In this document: one piece after another, positions 48,440 through 59,527 of the stretch
Numbering within the stretch: position 1 is the stretch's first letter
Layout: each line of letters opens with the position of its first letter
Assembly (NCBI GenBank): GCA_018398815.1
Contig: CM031600.1
Coordinates: 48,698,670 to 48,762,669, forward strand
DNA length: 64,000 bases
Direction: 5' to 3'
Origin: Conus ventricosus
Taxonomy: Eukaryota; Mollusca; Gastropoda; Neogastropoda; Conidae
Translations under genes and position numbers: made by a program
Notes under the pieces: generated by a model
What the model was told of the DNA's origin: nothing
What the model saw: only the letters and a program-made list of their open reading frames with translations
Database searches by the model: none

Positions 48440-49587
48440 TTACGGGTTCCCTCAGGCAGCTAGTGAAGGGTTTTCTTTTTAAATTTTTCCCCCCATTTTC
48501 TTAACCAATTTTTTTTTTTTTTTTTTAAAGTTCAAATGTTTGCTAAGTCATTCAAAAACGAGGAAAAAAATTGTTAACCTGCACTTTTTTTTCCCCCCAT
48601 ACTTAAGGTTCAGCAATTTATATATATTAGGCACCTTCGGGTGTTTCTTTTTTTCTTTGCCTTAACTGGCTGACCCTGGAGAAAGGTCCAGTGAGGGTGG
48701 GAAAGACCCAAAAACCCCCGGGGAAAGTCCTGTTGCAGTGGGAAGACACAACTTGGTTTTCTCTCTTGGGGGCCAAAAGACCGTAGGCGAAAGCTTGGCT
48801 GGTCGGGAGTGGCACTGTTTTATTGTCCGTGGGCGGGGGGGGTTTGGGGTTTGGGGGGTGTGCTGGGGCAGCGGGAGGGTGGTTTTTTCGCCGGTGGGCT
48901 CGCAGTCATAAAAATAGGGCTGGTACACCCGGCCAGGGGGATGCTACTTTAGGTTTTAGAGCTGCATCCTGTGTCTAATTTCCTCTGTTCAGGAGCATTT
49001 ATGTCCCTTGATATCTTAATGGATGCCTGGGCGTCCCTGTACCTCGTCAACCAGCGCGGGCCCCTCCAGGGGGTACAGGATGCTCAAGGCAGGGGGAAGA
49101 CAGTGTTTTCCTGGGTCTCCCCTACATTCAGGTGTTTCTTTTTTTCTTATATAAAAATTGAATTATAAACAAATTGTCTTAGCTTAGATTGACAAAATGG
49201 GGGGGGAAAAATAGGCTCTGTAAGTTTTTGGGAACGGGCGCAGTACTTACCCTTGGAATTTTTTTTAGTTTTTTTTTAATATATACCCGGGTTTTTCCCG
49301 GGCTTCGCTGGGAAATTTGTACAATGATTTTTCTGGCCACCCTCTCTTCCCATTAAAAGACAATACAAAAAATTTCCTTGGGTTTGTTTCTTTTTTTTTC
49401 CCTGCTGACCAATTCCCCCAGCCCCTCCTATCTATTTCCCCCAATTTCTTGCCCCACTCCCTTCTTCCCTTTAAAATTTTTTTTCCCTCACAATTTTTTT
49501 CGTAATGATGACATCCAAAAGGGGGGCCTGTACTTTGTAAACTTCCCGTGCTTTCAATTCCTTGATTGAAGTGTCCAAATGACAATT
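48440..49587. other. unresolved, low-quality-looking sequence
   Basis: Long runs of T, G and C and many broken frames. A composite 640-bp repeat scrap at about 49153-49285 joins the unit start (GAATTATAAACAAA) to its inverted end (TTACCCTTGGAATT). No gene recognised. Confidence 0.4.
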
Positions 49588-49800
49588 TGGGGGGGGCCCC
49601 TAACCAGTGGATAAGGCGTGGACTCATGATCCAAAGGTCGGGGGTTCAAATTCCCGGTTTGGGTCTTTGGAAATTTTAAGGGAAATTTTTTTCCAGCTAA
49701 AATACCAGGTTCACTTCGATGTCCCCCGGCCCCACGGTGTAGGCAAAATGTGAAGACCAGCATCTGCTACCTTGATTTGGGCACGGACTTTTAAAATCCA
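49588..49800 (+). repeat. tRNA-derived SINE, second family
   Basis: CCCCTAACCAGTGGATAAGG (box-A-like TAACCAGTGGATAAGGCG, 49601-49618) and box B GTTCAAATTCC (49644-49654), spaced as in tRNAs, then a non-tRNA body with CGGCCCCACGGTGTAGGC. The head resembles a tRNA-Arg-like or related GGATAAGGCG tRNA; it differs from the SINE at 13931. Confidence 0.7.
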
Positions 49801-51560
49801 ATAAAACATGACAACTCTGTGAAAAGATTGCTTTTCACGATGTATCTTCATTGGAGGCCCTTTTTGGGTAGAAAAATTTTCTGGTCCCCCCTGTTTGGCC
49901 AAGTATAGTCATGTTTCGCGTTTCCAGTTCGTGATGCTGCAACGTAGAACTTCCCAGTGAAAAAATAGGGAAACGGTAGTCTCCCAAGGGATAAAAAGTT
50001 GCCCCTGGCTTTTGTGTTGTCAGAGCGAAAGCGGGTTTTCCCTGGAAATGAACCCATCAGAATGGAATGGCGGGGTAGCCCATGGGTTCCAGGGGAAATT
50101 TTTGGGGAGCACCCCGGGTTTCCCTTTTTGGGGGGCCTTATGTATTTTCGCTTCTAAAAAACTTTCCCGTGCATCTGGGAAGACCATGGGGTTCATTGTC
50201 CCCTTTGGCGGGTCCAGGAGTGGAGAATGATCATGGGGACTCCAGATTTCGCAACGTTAGGGGTGGAAGTCCAGAAATCTCAAGGGGTTTCAGGATTTCT
50301 TTGGTAAAGGACCCCCATATCATTTTTCAACAATCGTCCGAGTTTCCTCCCGGGAAGTCACTAGATTTTTCTTTTTGGGCCTGTTGACAGTCTCTTCAGG
50401 GAGGAGATTATGGCCCTTTCGCTGACCATTTTGGTCTGCACGTGAGATAAAATTCGGGAGACTGTTTCTATCGATCCCCGGGTATCATTAAACGGCATAG
50501 TGCTGGGGGGGCCCAAATATATATCTGGAAACATGACTAATGGCACCATTCCAAATGCAAGCAGAAGTTTGGCAAACGTGTCTGGGGTTTTCTAGACGGG
50601 GGGCTCTATATTGGTGGTTGAGTTTAAAATTTTCTCCACACTTCTTCGACGGCTTTGACATGTTGGCTTGGTCCATTGAGGACGACAGGGGGATCGCCTG
50701 AACTCCCCACAACAGCGTTGGGTGCCCCCCATGGCCTTGCATTGGGTGATGTCCTGCAGCGAGAGTCCATGCCCGAGACAGTTTTGTGGGTCTGGGAGCT
50801 TCTCAATTATGCGGTTGCAGCCTCTTTTTACTTTGGCAACGTTGACCCATTGGGGACGGGCAGGTTTGGCGTTTCTTGTTGTGGGTCCAGGGGACCTTTA
50901 AAAAGTGCATGTACTGTCACCCCCCCGGCAAAAGAGTAGCGGCAATCCCAGGGAAGCAGGGGCTAGCCTATTTTGCCTGGGGGCAGATCCTGTTCGGATA
51001 AGATTAGGATGGTCTTTCCTGCCCCTCAGGGAGCATCAGGAACATATGTTGCTGCTTGCTGTGGGATCTGCTTGTCAACCAGGTCATAAACGTCGTACAC
51101 CCCTTTTTGGCGCGTCAGCTTCTTCAGCGATCATCAGCTGCTCCCCAGAGTGCGTGTGGAAATTGGCTCGCGGTAGTATTCTCAGGCACAGTTTGTCGTT
51201 GTGTGAGTTGCACCCCATACTCCCCTGTAGATTGCCTCCAAGAAGGAAGATTTTTTGTGCTGAATAAGAAAGGTTTGGGTTTGTAGATGGCTCTGTGTAT
51301 GGCTTCATAACAGACATCTCTTCGGGCTTGGAAAAGGAAATCTTTAGCAAAATGGTTTTGAAAAGGGGTTCCCCGGTTGCCTGGGTTACTGGGGGTTCAA
51401 GCCACCAAAGGGTAATACAAAGTCCGCAGCAGTCGGGGTCTCTGAGAGATGGAGGTTCCTCCAGGGGAAGTTGTAGAAAGGCGGTCACTTCCCTTTTTGG
51501 GTTTGTGTTTGTATACCTTGTTTCCATTTAAAAAAACAAACCTGTATACCCAAAATTTTA
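49801..51560. other. protein-like but frame-broken region, unassigned
   Basis: Moderately G+C-rich, with overlapping minus-strand frames of 60-147 codons (for example 50488-50742, 51084-51527) that look more protein-like than random but never join. It could be a decayed or badly base-called transposable-element gene. I cannot match it to a family. Confidence 0.3.
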
Positions 51561-51599
51561 TCAAGAAAAGGGCTCATTTAGAAAATTTAAAGGATCTTA

Positions 51600-53175
51600 A
51601 CGGTTTTTTTTAAACCCCAAATTTTAAGTTTCTGTTCGTGTAAATTGTATATCTTGTTCCGTGTAAAACTGCATCTGTTTACCAAAAATTTTATCAGGAA
51701 CGGTCTTTGTATATTTAAAAACGGTCTTTTCAGTAAATTTTTAAATTTCGGTTCGGTTTGTTGTTTTCATTCACATTTAAAACCTCACTTGTTAAAACCC
51801 AAATTTCATCAAAAAAGGTCAAAAATAGAAAATAAAAGGACTTAAAGGTTTTTAACGCTCAGTTTTAAGTTTTTGTTCGTTTTAAATGTAATCATTGTTC
51901 ATGTGTAAAAACTGCATTGTATACCGAATTTGACGGAAAAGGTCTAAATTTATAAATAACGGTTTTTTTAAAGGTCATTTTTAAGTTTCCCTTTTGTTTT
52001 AAGTTTTATTATTGTTCACGTGTAAAATGTTTGTTACCCAAATTTTATCAAAAAGGTTAAATTTATAAATAACGGTTTTTTAAAGGTCAATTTTTTAAAT
52101 TTCGGTTCGTGTAAGTTGTATTCATTATTCAACATTTAAAAAATTCCCTTAACAAAATTCATCAAGAAAAGGTTCTAAATTTTAAAAAAACGGGTCTTTA
52201 ACGGTTTTTTAAAAGCTCATTTTAATTTTTGTTCGTGTAAATTGTATTCTTGTTAGCGGGTAAAACTGCATCTGTGTACCCAATTTTATCAGAATGGTCT
52301 AAATTTTTATAAAAAAGGTTTTTTTAACATCAATTTTAAGTTTCGGTTCGTGTAAGTTGTATATCATTATTCAGCATTTAAAATTTCCCTGTATACCAAT
52401 TTCATCAAGAAAGGTCTAAATTTAGAAAATTGGTTTTTAACGGTTTTTAAGCTCAAATTTTAAAATTTGTTGGTAAATTGTTATCATTGTCAGGTGAAAA
52501 AATGCATTGTTCCGATTTTTTCAGGCGGTCAAAAAATTTTTAATTTAAAAAAACGGTTTTTAACGGTCAATTTTTAAATTTCTGTTCGTGTAAATTGTAT
52601 ATCATTGTTCAGCGGGGGTTTTTTTTTAAAAATCTTTTTTTTTTTTTAACGAATTTCTCAGGAAAGGTTAAAATTTTTTTAAGGTTTTTAGCAGTCAATT
52701 TTAAGTTTGGTTCGTGTAAGTTGTTATCATTATTTAGCATTTAAAATTCACCCGTATACCCTTCATCAAAAAGGTCAAATTTAGAAAATAATGGATCTTA
52801 AAAGGTTTTTAAGCTCAATTTTTAAATTTCTGTTTTTTGTAAAATTTTTTATTTATTGTTCAGCGTGTAAAACTGCAACTGTTACCGAATTTTATAGGAA
52901 AAAGGTCTAAAAAATTTTATAATAAAAGGTTTTTTTAAAAGGTCAATTTTTTTTAAATTTCGGTTCGTGTAAGTTGTTATCATTGTTCAGGTGTAAAACT
53001 GCACTGTATACCGAATTTGATCAAGAAAAGGCAAATTTATATAAAAAAAAGGGTTTTTAACGGGCAATTTTAAGTTTCGGTTCGTGTAAAATTGTATAAT
53101 TATTTAGCTTTTTAAAATTTTACCCGTATACCAATTTCATCAGAAAGGTTAAAATTTTGAAAATAACGCTTTTAA
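51600..53175. repeat. satellite with about 115-130 bp unit, about 13 copies
   Basis: The landmark TTCGTGTAA(A/G)TTGTAT recurs near 51636, 52107, 52232, 52349, 52584, 52967 and degraded versions between. Each is followed by ATCATT(G/A)TTCAGC, TGTAAAACTGCA, ATACC(G)AATTT(C/G)ATCA, AAGGTCTAAATTTA and AACGGTTTTTAA. Two half-variants (AACTGCATCTGT and AATTCACCCGT) alternate, hinting at a higher-order unit. Confidence 0.75.
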
Positions 53176-53900
53176 CGGTGTAAAAACGGTCAAAAAAAAC
53201 ATCGAATGCCCAGTGTTACCACAGTATGTCCCTTGACTCATGCCAAAATTTTTGGGGGCGATCCCACGACTCCCTTTTCCGCCAACATCGAAAAATTGTA
53301 TTTTTGATCGTTTTTTAGGGGGGGACGTGTTGTTAAAGGGTTTTTAACGGTGATAAAAATGTGAGAAACTGTCCAAGACCCCTTGTTTTCGGAGATGTCC
53401 CTCTAGGTTCGATGTACCTGTGCAACAAACGGCCCTTTGATGAAAAGCAGAGGGAAAAAGATGTTTTGAAACCGTTTTTAACAGTTTTTACGGTTTTTAA
53501 CGGTTTTCTTTTTTTTTTTTGGGGTTTTGCCCCCAAAAAATCCTGGGGGCAACAGTGTACCTGCTAATTTAAGAAAACGGGTTTTTTAAAAAGTTTCTTT
53601 TATAGGGGGTTTGGGGTTTTTTAAAAGGTTTTTAAAAAGTTTTAAAAAACGGTTTTTGTAACGCCAAAAAACGGCCTCATTTTTGAGAAGTAGTCCGTCG
53701 TGTCAATGTCACAAAAGGCTATTTGAAGAAAAGCAGGGGGAAAAAAAATTTTTTTGAAACCCTTATAACAGTTTTTTAACGGTTTTTTAACGGTTTTATT
53801 TTTAAAAGATTAGCCCAAAACCCTCCTTGGGGCACAACGATACCCGAAATTTCTTACAAAAGGGTTGAGCCTTTTGAGTCTATAGCGTACCAGCACAACA
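53176..53900. repeat. degenerate AACGGTTTTTAACGG-type repeat region
   Basis: Loose repeats of AACGGTTTTTAA mixed with two similar blocks (53400-53560 and 53695-53870), each running GTTCGATGTACC/GTCAATGTCACA, AAAAGCAG(A/G)GGGAAAAA, a TTTAAC run and a C-A-rich end. A degraded extension of the satellite or its parent repeat. Confidence 0.5.
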
Positions 53901-54012
53901 CCACCACGCACGCACGCAGAAAAAATTTTCCATTTATAATTTGAATATATTTATATTAAATATAAATTTTAAAAATTTTAATTTATTAATATATTATATT
54001 TTTATGATTAAA

Positions 54013-54125
54013 ATGTAGCTTTAAGCCTAAAAAGGGTTTTTTAACAGCTCAACCCCTTGGGGAGCAAATTTGTTTAAAGTTAATTTTAGACTTCGTTTTT
54101 ATTCTTTTAACTTTAAACAATATTA
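54013..54125 (-). repeat. (TA)n-bounded hairpin module, copy 4
   Basis: In reverse complement: TGTTTAAAGTTAA...TTAACTTTAAACA, then TTTGCTCCCCAAGGGGTTGA and a TTTTTAGGCTTAAAGCTACA tail. Same subtype as copy 3. Confidence 0.8.
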
Positions 54126-54235
54126 TTTATATATATATTTTATATATATTATATATATTTTATATATTATATTTTATATTATATATATATTTATATATAT
54201 TATATATATATATATATTATATATATATATATAAA

Positions 54236-54530
54236 ATGAATATTCTATAGCGCAATCCTAGAATAGCTCTAAGCGCTTACAATACAAGGACAAAACGAAA
54301 ACACGCGCGAAACGCACGCGCCCCACGCTGCACGCACACACAACACGCCACACACACACGCCACCCACACACCAACCACACCAAAACAAACCACATTACT
54401 CAGGCACGGGGAAAGATACGCACACACACACAAAAAAGAAACACGCAAAAACACTCACGCAAACCTTCGCACACACACACTCACACAAACTGACATTTGT
54501 GTATGCCGGACTTTTGAATTTATCAGCATA
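54236..54530 (+). repeat. CTATAGCGC repeat with CA-rich tail
   Basis: CTATAGCGCAATCCTAGAAT...CTAAGCGCTTACAA resembles the insertion at 5236 and is followed by an imperfect (CA)n/(CACG)n stretch. The paired GCGC...AGCGC spacing suggests a short structured repeat. Confidence 0.45.
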
Positions 54531-54639
54531 TTTTATATATATATTTTATATATATATCAGATATATTATTTATATTTATATTTATATATATATATATTTT
54601 TTATTTTATATATATATAATTTAGAGTAAAAAGACCACT

Positions 54640-54780
54640 CAGAAGTCTAAAAAATGCTCAACCAAATGGGGAGCGACATAACAGTTTAAAATTTAGGACT
54701 TAAAAAATGGTTTAAAAAACCCCCCAAGGGGTGGTTTTAATCCATTTTTAATCCATTTTTAAAATCCTATTTTAAACTGT

Positions 54781-54785
<5 letters not shown>
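54640..54785 (-). repeat. (TA)n-bounded hairpin module, copy 5
   Basis: In reverse complement: AACAGTTTAAAATAGGA pairs with TCCTAAATTTTAAACTGTT around a second hairpin (CCACCCCTTGGGGGG), then TCGCTCCCCATTTGGTTGAG and a TTTTTTAGACTTCTGAG tail. Confidence 0.75.
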
Positions 54786-54809
<24 letters not shown>

Positions 54810-54812
<3 letters not shown>

Positions 54813-55556
54813 AACAAACAAATAAATTCCAAGGATAAGTACCGCACCGTTCCAGCAACTTACAGAGCAGCTTGGTGTTGCAATGACTGCAAGAAATATT
54901 GAATTATAAACAAAGCTTGCTTTATGTCTTAGATTGAAGAAATAGGGGGAAATACGCATTCATATCTGCAGTGGTAGACGATTCTGCCTAACTAACGTAT
55001 GTGCATGAGTGGGTGAATGGGGAAAAATAAAATAAATGCTTCTCAAAATGAGCCTTCAGCAAGCTTATTTTCCCTCCAAGGGGAGACATCCTCCAATAGG
55101 GGGGGAAACTCACTAAAAAATATAACTCCTGGTCATTATACGATATTTCGAAAAATTGGTGGTTTCTCCTCAGGGACCGCGGAAAGTGGTAATTTGACTC
55201 CCCTGCCTTTTCAGTTTTAAGAAAAAATGCAATCCCCCGAAAAAGGGTTTGGGGTGCAATACCGTAGTATGTTTGTTGAGTTTTCAAAAAACCAACCAAA
55301 GGTGCCCTCTAAGAAGCAAAAGAAAATTATAAAAGAGCAAAACAAACTACATTTTCTTGTGAAAAATAGAAAATATAAAAACGATATCCTCTAGACACAA
55401 GTGCTGAGGGGTAGTTCTTGGAATGAATCCGCAAGGGACCCAAAATACAACAAACTAATAAATTCCAAGGATAAGTACCGCACCGTTCCAGAACTTACAG
55501 AGCAGCTTGGTGTTGCAATGACTGCAAGAAATATTGAATTATAAACAAAGCTTAAA
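54810..55556 (+). repeat. 640-bp repeat, plus unit
   Basis: Enters through the unit end (ATAAATTCCAAGGATAAGTA), passes one full unit and breaks at AACAAAGCTT, where the array flips. Confidence 0.85.
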
Positions 55557-57122
55557 ACTGAAAAGGCAGAGGAGTCAAATTACCACTTTCCGCGGTCACT
55601 GAGGAGAAACCACCAAGTTTCGAAATATCGGTATATGACCAGGAGTTATATGTTAGTGAGTTTCCCTCCCTATTGGAGGATGTCTCCCTCTTGGAGAATA
55701 TAAGCTTGCTAAAGGCTCATTTTGAGAAGCATTTATTTATTTTTCCCCATTCACCCACTCAGCACATACTGTTATTTAGGCAGAATCGTCTACCACTGCA
55801 GATATGAATGCGTATTTCCCCCTATTTCTTCAATCTAAGACATAAGAGCAAGCTTTGTTTATAATTCAATATTTCTTGCAGTCATTGCAACACCAAGCTG
55901 CTCTGTAAGTTGCTGGAACGGTGCGGTACTTATCCTTGGAATTTATTAGTTTGTTGTATTTTAGTCCCTTGCGGATTCATTCCAAGAACTAGCCCTCAGC
56001 ACTTGTGTCTTAGAGGATATCGTTTTATATTTTCTATTTTTCACAAGAAAATGTAGTTTGTTTTGCTCTTTTATGATTTTCTTTTGCTTCTTAGATGGCA
56101 CTTTGGTTGGTTTTTTGAAAACTCAACAAACATACTACGGTATTGCACACCAACCTTTTCTGGGATTGCATTCTTCTTAAAACTGAAAAGGCAGAGGAGT
56201 CAAATTACCACTTTCCGCGGTCACTGAGGAGAAACCACCAAGTTTCGAAATATCGGTATATGACCAGGAGTTATATGTTAGTGAGTTTCCCTCCCTATTG
56301 GAGGATGTCTCCCTCTTGGAGATATATAGCTTGCTGAAGGCTCATTTTGAGAAGCATTTATTTTATTTTTCCCCATTCACCCACTCATGCACATACTGTT
56401 AGTTAGGCAGAATCGTCTACCACTGCAGATATGAATGCGTATTTCCCCCTATTTCTTCAATCTAAGACATAAGAGCAAGCTTTGTTTATAATTCAATATT
56501 TCTTGCAGTCATTGCAACACCAAGCTGCTCTGTAAGTTGCTGGAACGGTGCGGTACTTATCCTTGGAATTTATTAGTTTGTTGTATTTTAGTCCCTTGCG
56601 GATTCATTCCAAGAACTAGCCCTCAGCACTTGTGTCTTAGAGGATATCGTTTTATATTTTCTATTTTTCACAAGAAAATGTAGTTTGTTTTGCTCTTTTA
56701 TGATTTTCTTTTGCTTCTTAGATGGCACCTTTGGTTGGTTTTTTGAAAACTCAACAAACATACTACGGTATTGCACACCAACCTTTTCTGGGATTGCATT
56801 CTTCTTAAAACTGAAAAGGCAGAGGAGTCAAATTACCACTTTCCGCGGTCACTGAGGAGAAACCACCAAGTTTCGAAATATCAGTATATGACCAGGAGTT
56901 ATATGTTAGTGAGTTTCCCTCCCTATTGGAGGATGTCTCCCTCTTGGAGAATATAAGCTTGCTGAAGGCTCATTTTGAGAAGCAATTTATTTTATTTTTC
57001 CCCATTCACCCACTCATGCACATACTGTTAGTTAGGCAGAATCGTCTACCACTGCAGATATGAATGCGTATTTCCCCCTATTTCTTCAATCTAAGACATA
57101 AGAGCAAGCTTTGTTTATAATT

Positions 57123-57125
<3 letters not shown>
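55551..57125 (-). repeat. 640-bp repeat, inverted array of about 2.5 units
   Basis: Partial unit 55551-55870, then complete units about 55870-56480 and 56480-57125, nearly identical. Switch of orientation at AAGCTT/AAAACTG (55555). The array ends in (TA)n. Confidence 0.9.
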
Positions 57126-57179
<54 letters not shown>

Positions 57180-57185
<6 letters not shown>

Positions 57186-57301
57186 CAACATAAAAGTGTC
57201 CTTAAAAATCTGAAGGTGCTCAACCCCTTGGGAAGCAACATCTGTTAAAAAATTTTTTTTTAATGAAGTGTTAACACTTCATTAAAAAATTTTTTTTTAA
57301 A

Positions 57302-57310
<9 letters not shown>
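57180..57310 (-). repeat. (TA)n-bounded hairpin module, copy 6
   Basis: AATGAAGTGTTAACACTTCA core palindrome centred at 57272, flanked by A/T runs, with CAACCCCTTGGGAAGCAACA on its left. (TA)n on both sides (57127-57182, 57307-57346). Same subtype as copy 2. Confidence 0.8.
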
Positions 57311-57347
<37 letters not shown>

Positions 57348-57940
57348 CAGATTTTAGACCGCAGATCTTTTGTGAACAATGTTGAATGTCTTTGAGGATT
57401 CACAGACGTTTTTTGAAATAGAAAAAAGAAAAAGAACAAGATGCAAAGCATATAAACGTACTCCCAGTTTATCTTGAATATGCGTGTACATGTCAAGAGC
57501 ATGTTTACTATGGAAATACCCCTGATCTACCAGTCAGTTATTAGATCTAAAGCTATTTTAAAATCATTCAAATACAGTACTTTCATAGATTGAGTGTAAT
57601 AACCTTTTGATATGCCAAATTTGATTGAAACCCACCAATATGTAAGAAATAACGGCAAAATAAAGGTTTTTATATTGTGTTGTTTACCATGATTTAAATG
57701 GAGCTGAACACACACTTGCTGGTGGCTGTAAGGTTAGAAGTGAAGTTGACAATATGATAGGGATGAACATGATGATTCTGAAGTGTTTGATACGCCAGAT
57801 TCCTATGACTGCGTGGTTATGACGGGGGTCGTGGGTCATGGCTGTTTACCTTGCGCGTCTTTTGAAGAATTGACCAGAATGGTCAAAGCAGGTACCAATG
57901 CAAGTCGCCCAAGTCTGTCTGTCTGTCCGTCTGTTTGTAC

Positions 57941-57995
<55 letters not shown>

Positions 57996-58117
57996 GGATT
58001 GTGAGCAGCGATCACTAGTGCGACACGCAAGTTAATTGGCTCTGTTTGTTTTTATAATTACGAAGGATCCAGGAAGTAATTTGACTTTTCACCTAGCAAG
58101 GACGTCCATGAAGTGCA

Positions 58118-59086
58118 ATGCCATCCGCACAGCTGGATTTCAGGACAAGATGTGGGTGTTTTCTCCCAGATTTTCTTGCATTTATGTTCAAGAGAGTGCA
58201 AGCGAGTATCGCCATTCGCCTGAAGACATTGAAACTTAAAACAGTGTCGGACGGTGTAACCGTAGGCTGCCTCCTCTCCTTTTTATTCTGGGGCAGTTTA
58301 TTACTTCAATGCGGCGACGTTGAACCAAATCCTGGACCACGAAAGGACAGCTACCGCCAGACATGCTTGAGCTCAGACCGCCGGAGAGCCAGCACCGAGC
58401 AAGTAGCAACCTCCTCGACCAGCATGTCATCAGCCTCCAAGCCTGTTGAGCTGCCCTCCCTAAGAGACGTGGTGTCCATGCTACAGGAGCTGACCAACAA
58501 AGTTGATGGGATAAAAAACGACATCAAGGACATCAGTGATGGCTTCGCTTGCCTGCAGGAAGAGGTCCAGACCCGGAAGGGAGAAGTGACAGACCTTCGT
58601 CGCGAGAATGAAGATCTGAGGAAGAGGCTGCTAGATGTTGAACGTAAAGCCGACGACCTGGAAGGACGTTCCAAGCGGAACAATTTAATCTTCTACGGTC
58701 TCCCTCGTAAACAGTCAGAAACGCAGGCGGAATGTGAAGGCGTCGTTGGCGACCTGCTGGTGGACAAGCTGGACTTGACTGGTGATGTTCAGTTTGACAG
58801 AGTGCATCGCCTGAATGGAAAGCCCGACTCGCCTGTCATCGCCTGCTGCACCTTCTTCAGGGACAGAGAGAAGATTCTCAAGGCCAAGCGCAAGTTAAAG
58901 GGCAGCGACGTGTTTGTTGGGGAGGATTTCACTTTTCGTGTAAGGCAGATACGTAAACAACTGTCTCAGCATCTCAAAAAGGCCAGAGAAGAGGGCAAGA
59001 GAGCGACTATGGTTTACGACCATCTCCTTATTGAAGGGAAAAAATATTATCTGGGAGAGGGGGGAACTATTAGGGAGTCGGGATAG
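58118..59086 (+). CDS. LINE ORF1 protein (2A, coiled coil, RRM-like)
   Basis: 322 codons, uninterrupted. Residues 46-63 form a hydrophobic segment (GVTVGCLLSFLFWGSLLL) leading into the 2A motif (67-74). Residues about 115-182 form a charged coiled coil (LQELTNKVDGIKNDI, LRRENEDLRKRLL). From 184, RSKRNNLIFYGLP opens an RRM-like RNA-binding domain of the L1 ORF1 type, continuing with FDRVHRL and VIACCTFFRDREKIL. It should coat element RNA. A second basic frame overlaps the stop (to about 59200), so the true C-terminus may be longer if an indel is present. Confidence 0.8.
   Translation: MPSAQLDFRTRCGCFLPDFLAFMFKRVQASIAIRLKTLKLKTVSDGVTVGCLLSFLFWGSLLLQCGDVEPNPGPRKDSYRQTCLSSDRRRASTEQVATSSTSMSSASKPVELPSLRDVVSMLQELTNKVDGIKNDIKDISDGFACLQEEVQTRKGEVTDLRRENEDLRKRLLDVERKADDLEGRSKRNNLIFYGLPRKQSETQAECEGVVGDLLVDKLDLTGDVQFDRVHRLNGKPDSPVIACCTFFRDREKILKAKRKLKGSDVFVGEDFTFRVRQIRKQLSQHLKKAREEGKRATMVYDHLLIEGKKYYLGEGGTIRESG
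58316..58339 (+). other. 2A ribosome-skipping motif in ORF1
   Basis: Encodes DVEPNPGP (residues 67-74), a full match to D-x-E-x-NPGP, preceded by a hydrophobic run and C-G as in active 2A sequences. 2A peptides make the ribosome skip the bond between G73 and P74, which would release a 73-residue leader from the ORF1 body. 2A motifs are known in some metazoan and trypanosome LINEs. Confidence 0.9.
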
Positions 59087-59527
59087 GGGTAGGCCGGCCC
59101 AATTCGACACCGGTGACATTTCAAGAAATCGCACGTGCAAGTTGCGCAAAATGGCAAGAGGACGACAGTCAGAGGAGCGGCACAGAAACACAGAGTTGTG
59201 AACCGGTTGACATTGTGAATACGGTGCGTGCAAAAGTGGGGCGGGGTTCATATGTAAATAAGAAAGAGGGTTTTGCGGTGTTAGATGATGATGGTAATGT
59301 TTTTCTTGATGCTGATGCTACTGGTTGTATTGATAAAGGGGAAGCATCGTTAAATTCAACAAATGAGGTTCTTTATGGTAAAACGATGTTAGAGACATTT
59401 ACGGAACCTTATCATGTGATACGCTGACTGCCAGTGACAGAGGCAGTGTGTTGAACGTTGTAACCAGGGGACGCCTCAAAAGGAAATCTGTAACACGGAG
59501 CGGAAAGACAGGGATGATAATTGTCTA
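59087..59527 (+). other. ORF1-ORF2 interval with broken coding sequence
   Basis: Frame 1 is open to 59427 with a non-random peptide (KKEGFAVLDDDGNVFLDADA). A second frame takes over and stops with TAA at 59526, overlapping the ATG at 59528 (TAATG). It is probably coding sequence broken by one or two indels, of unknown function. Confidence 0.45.
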
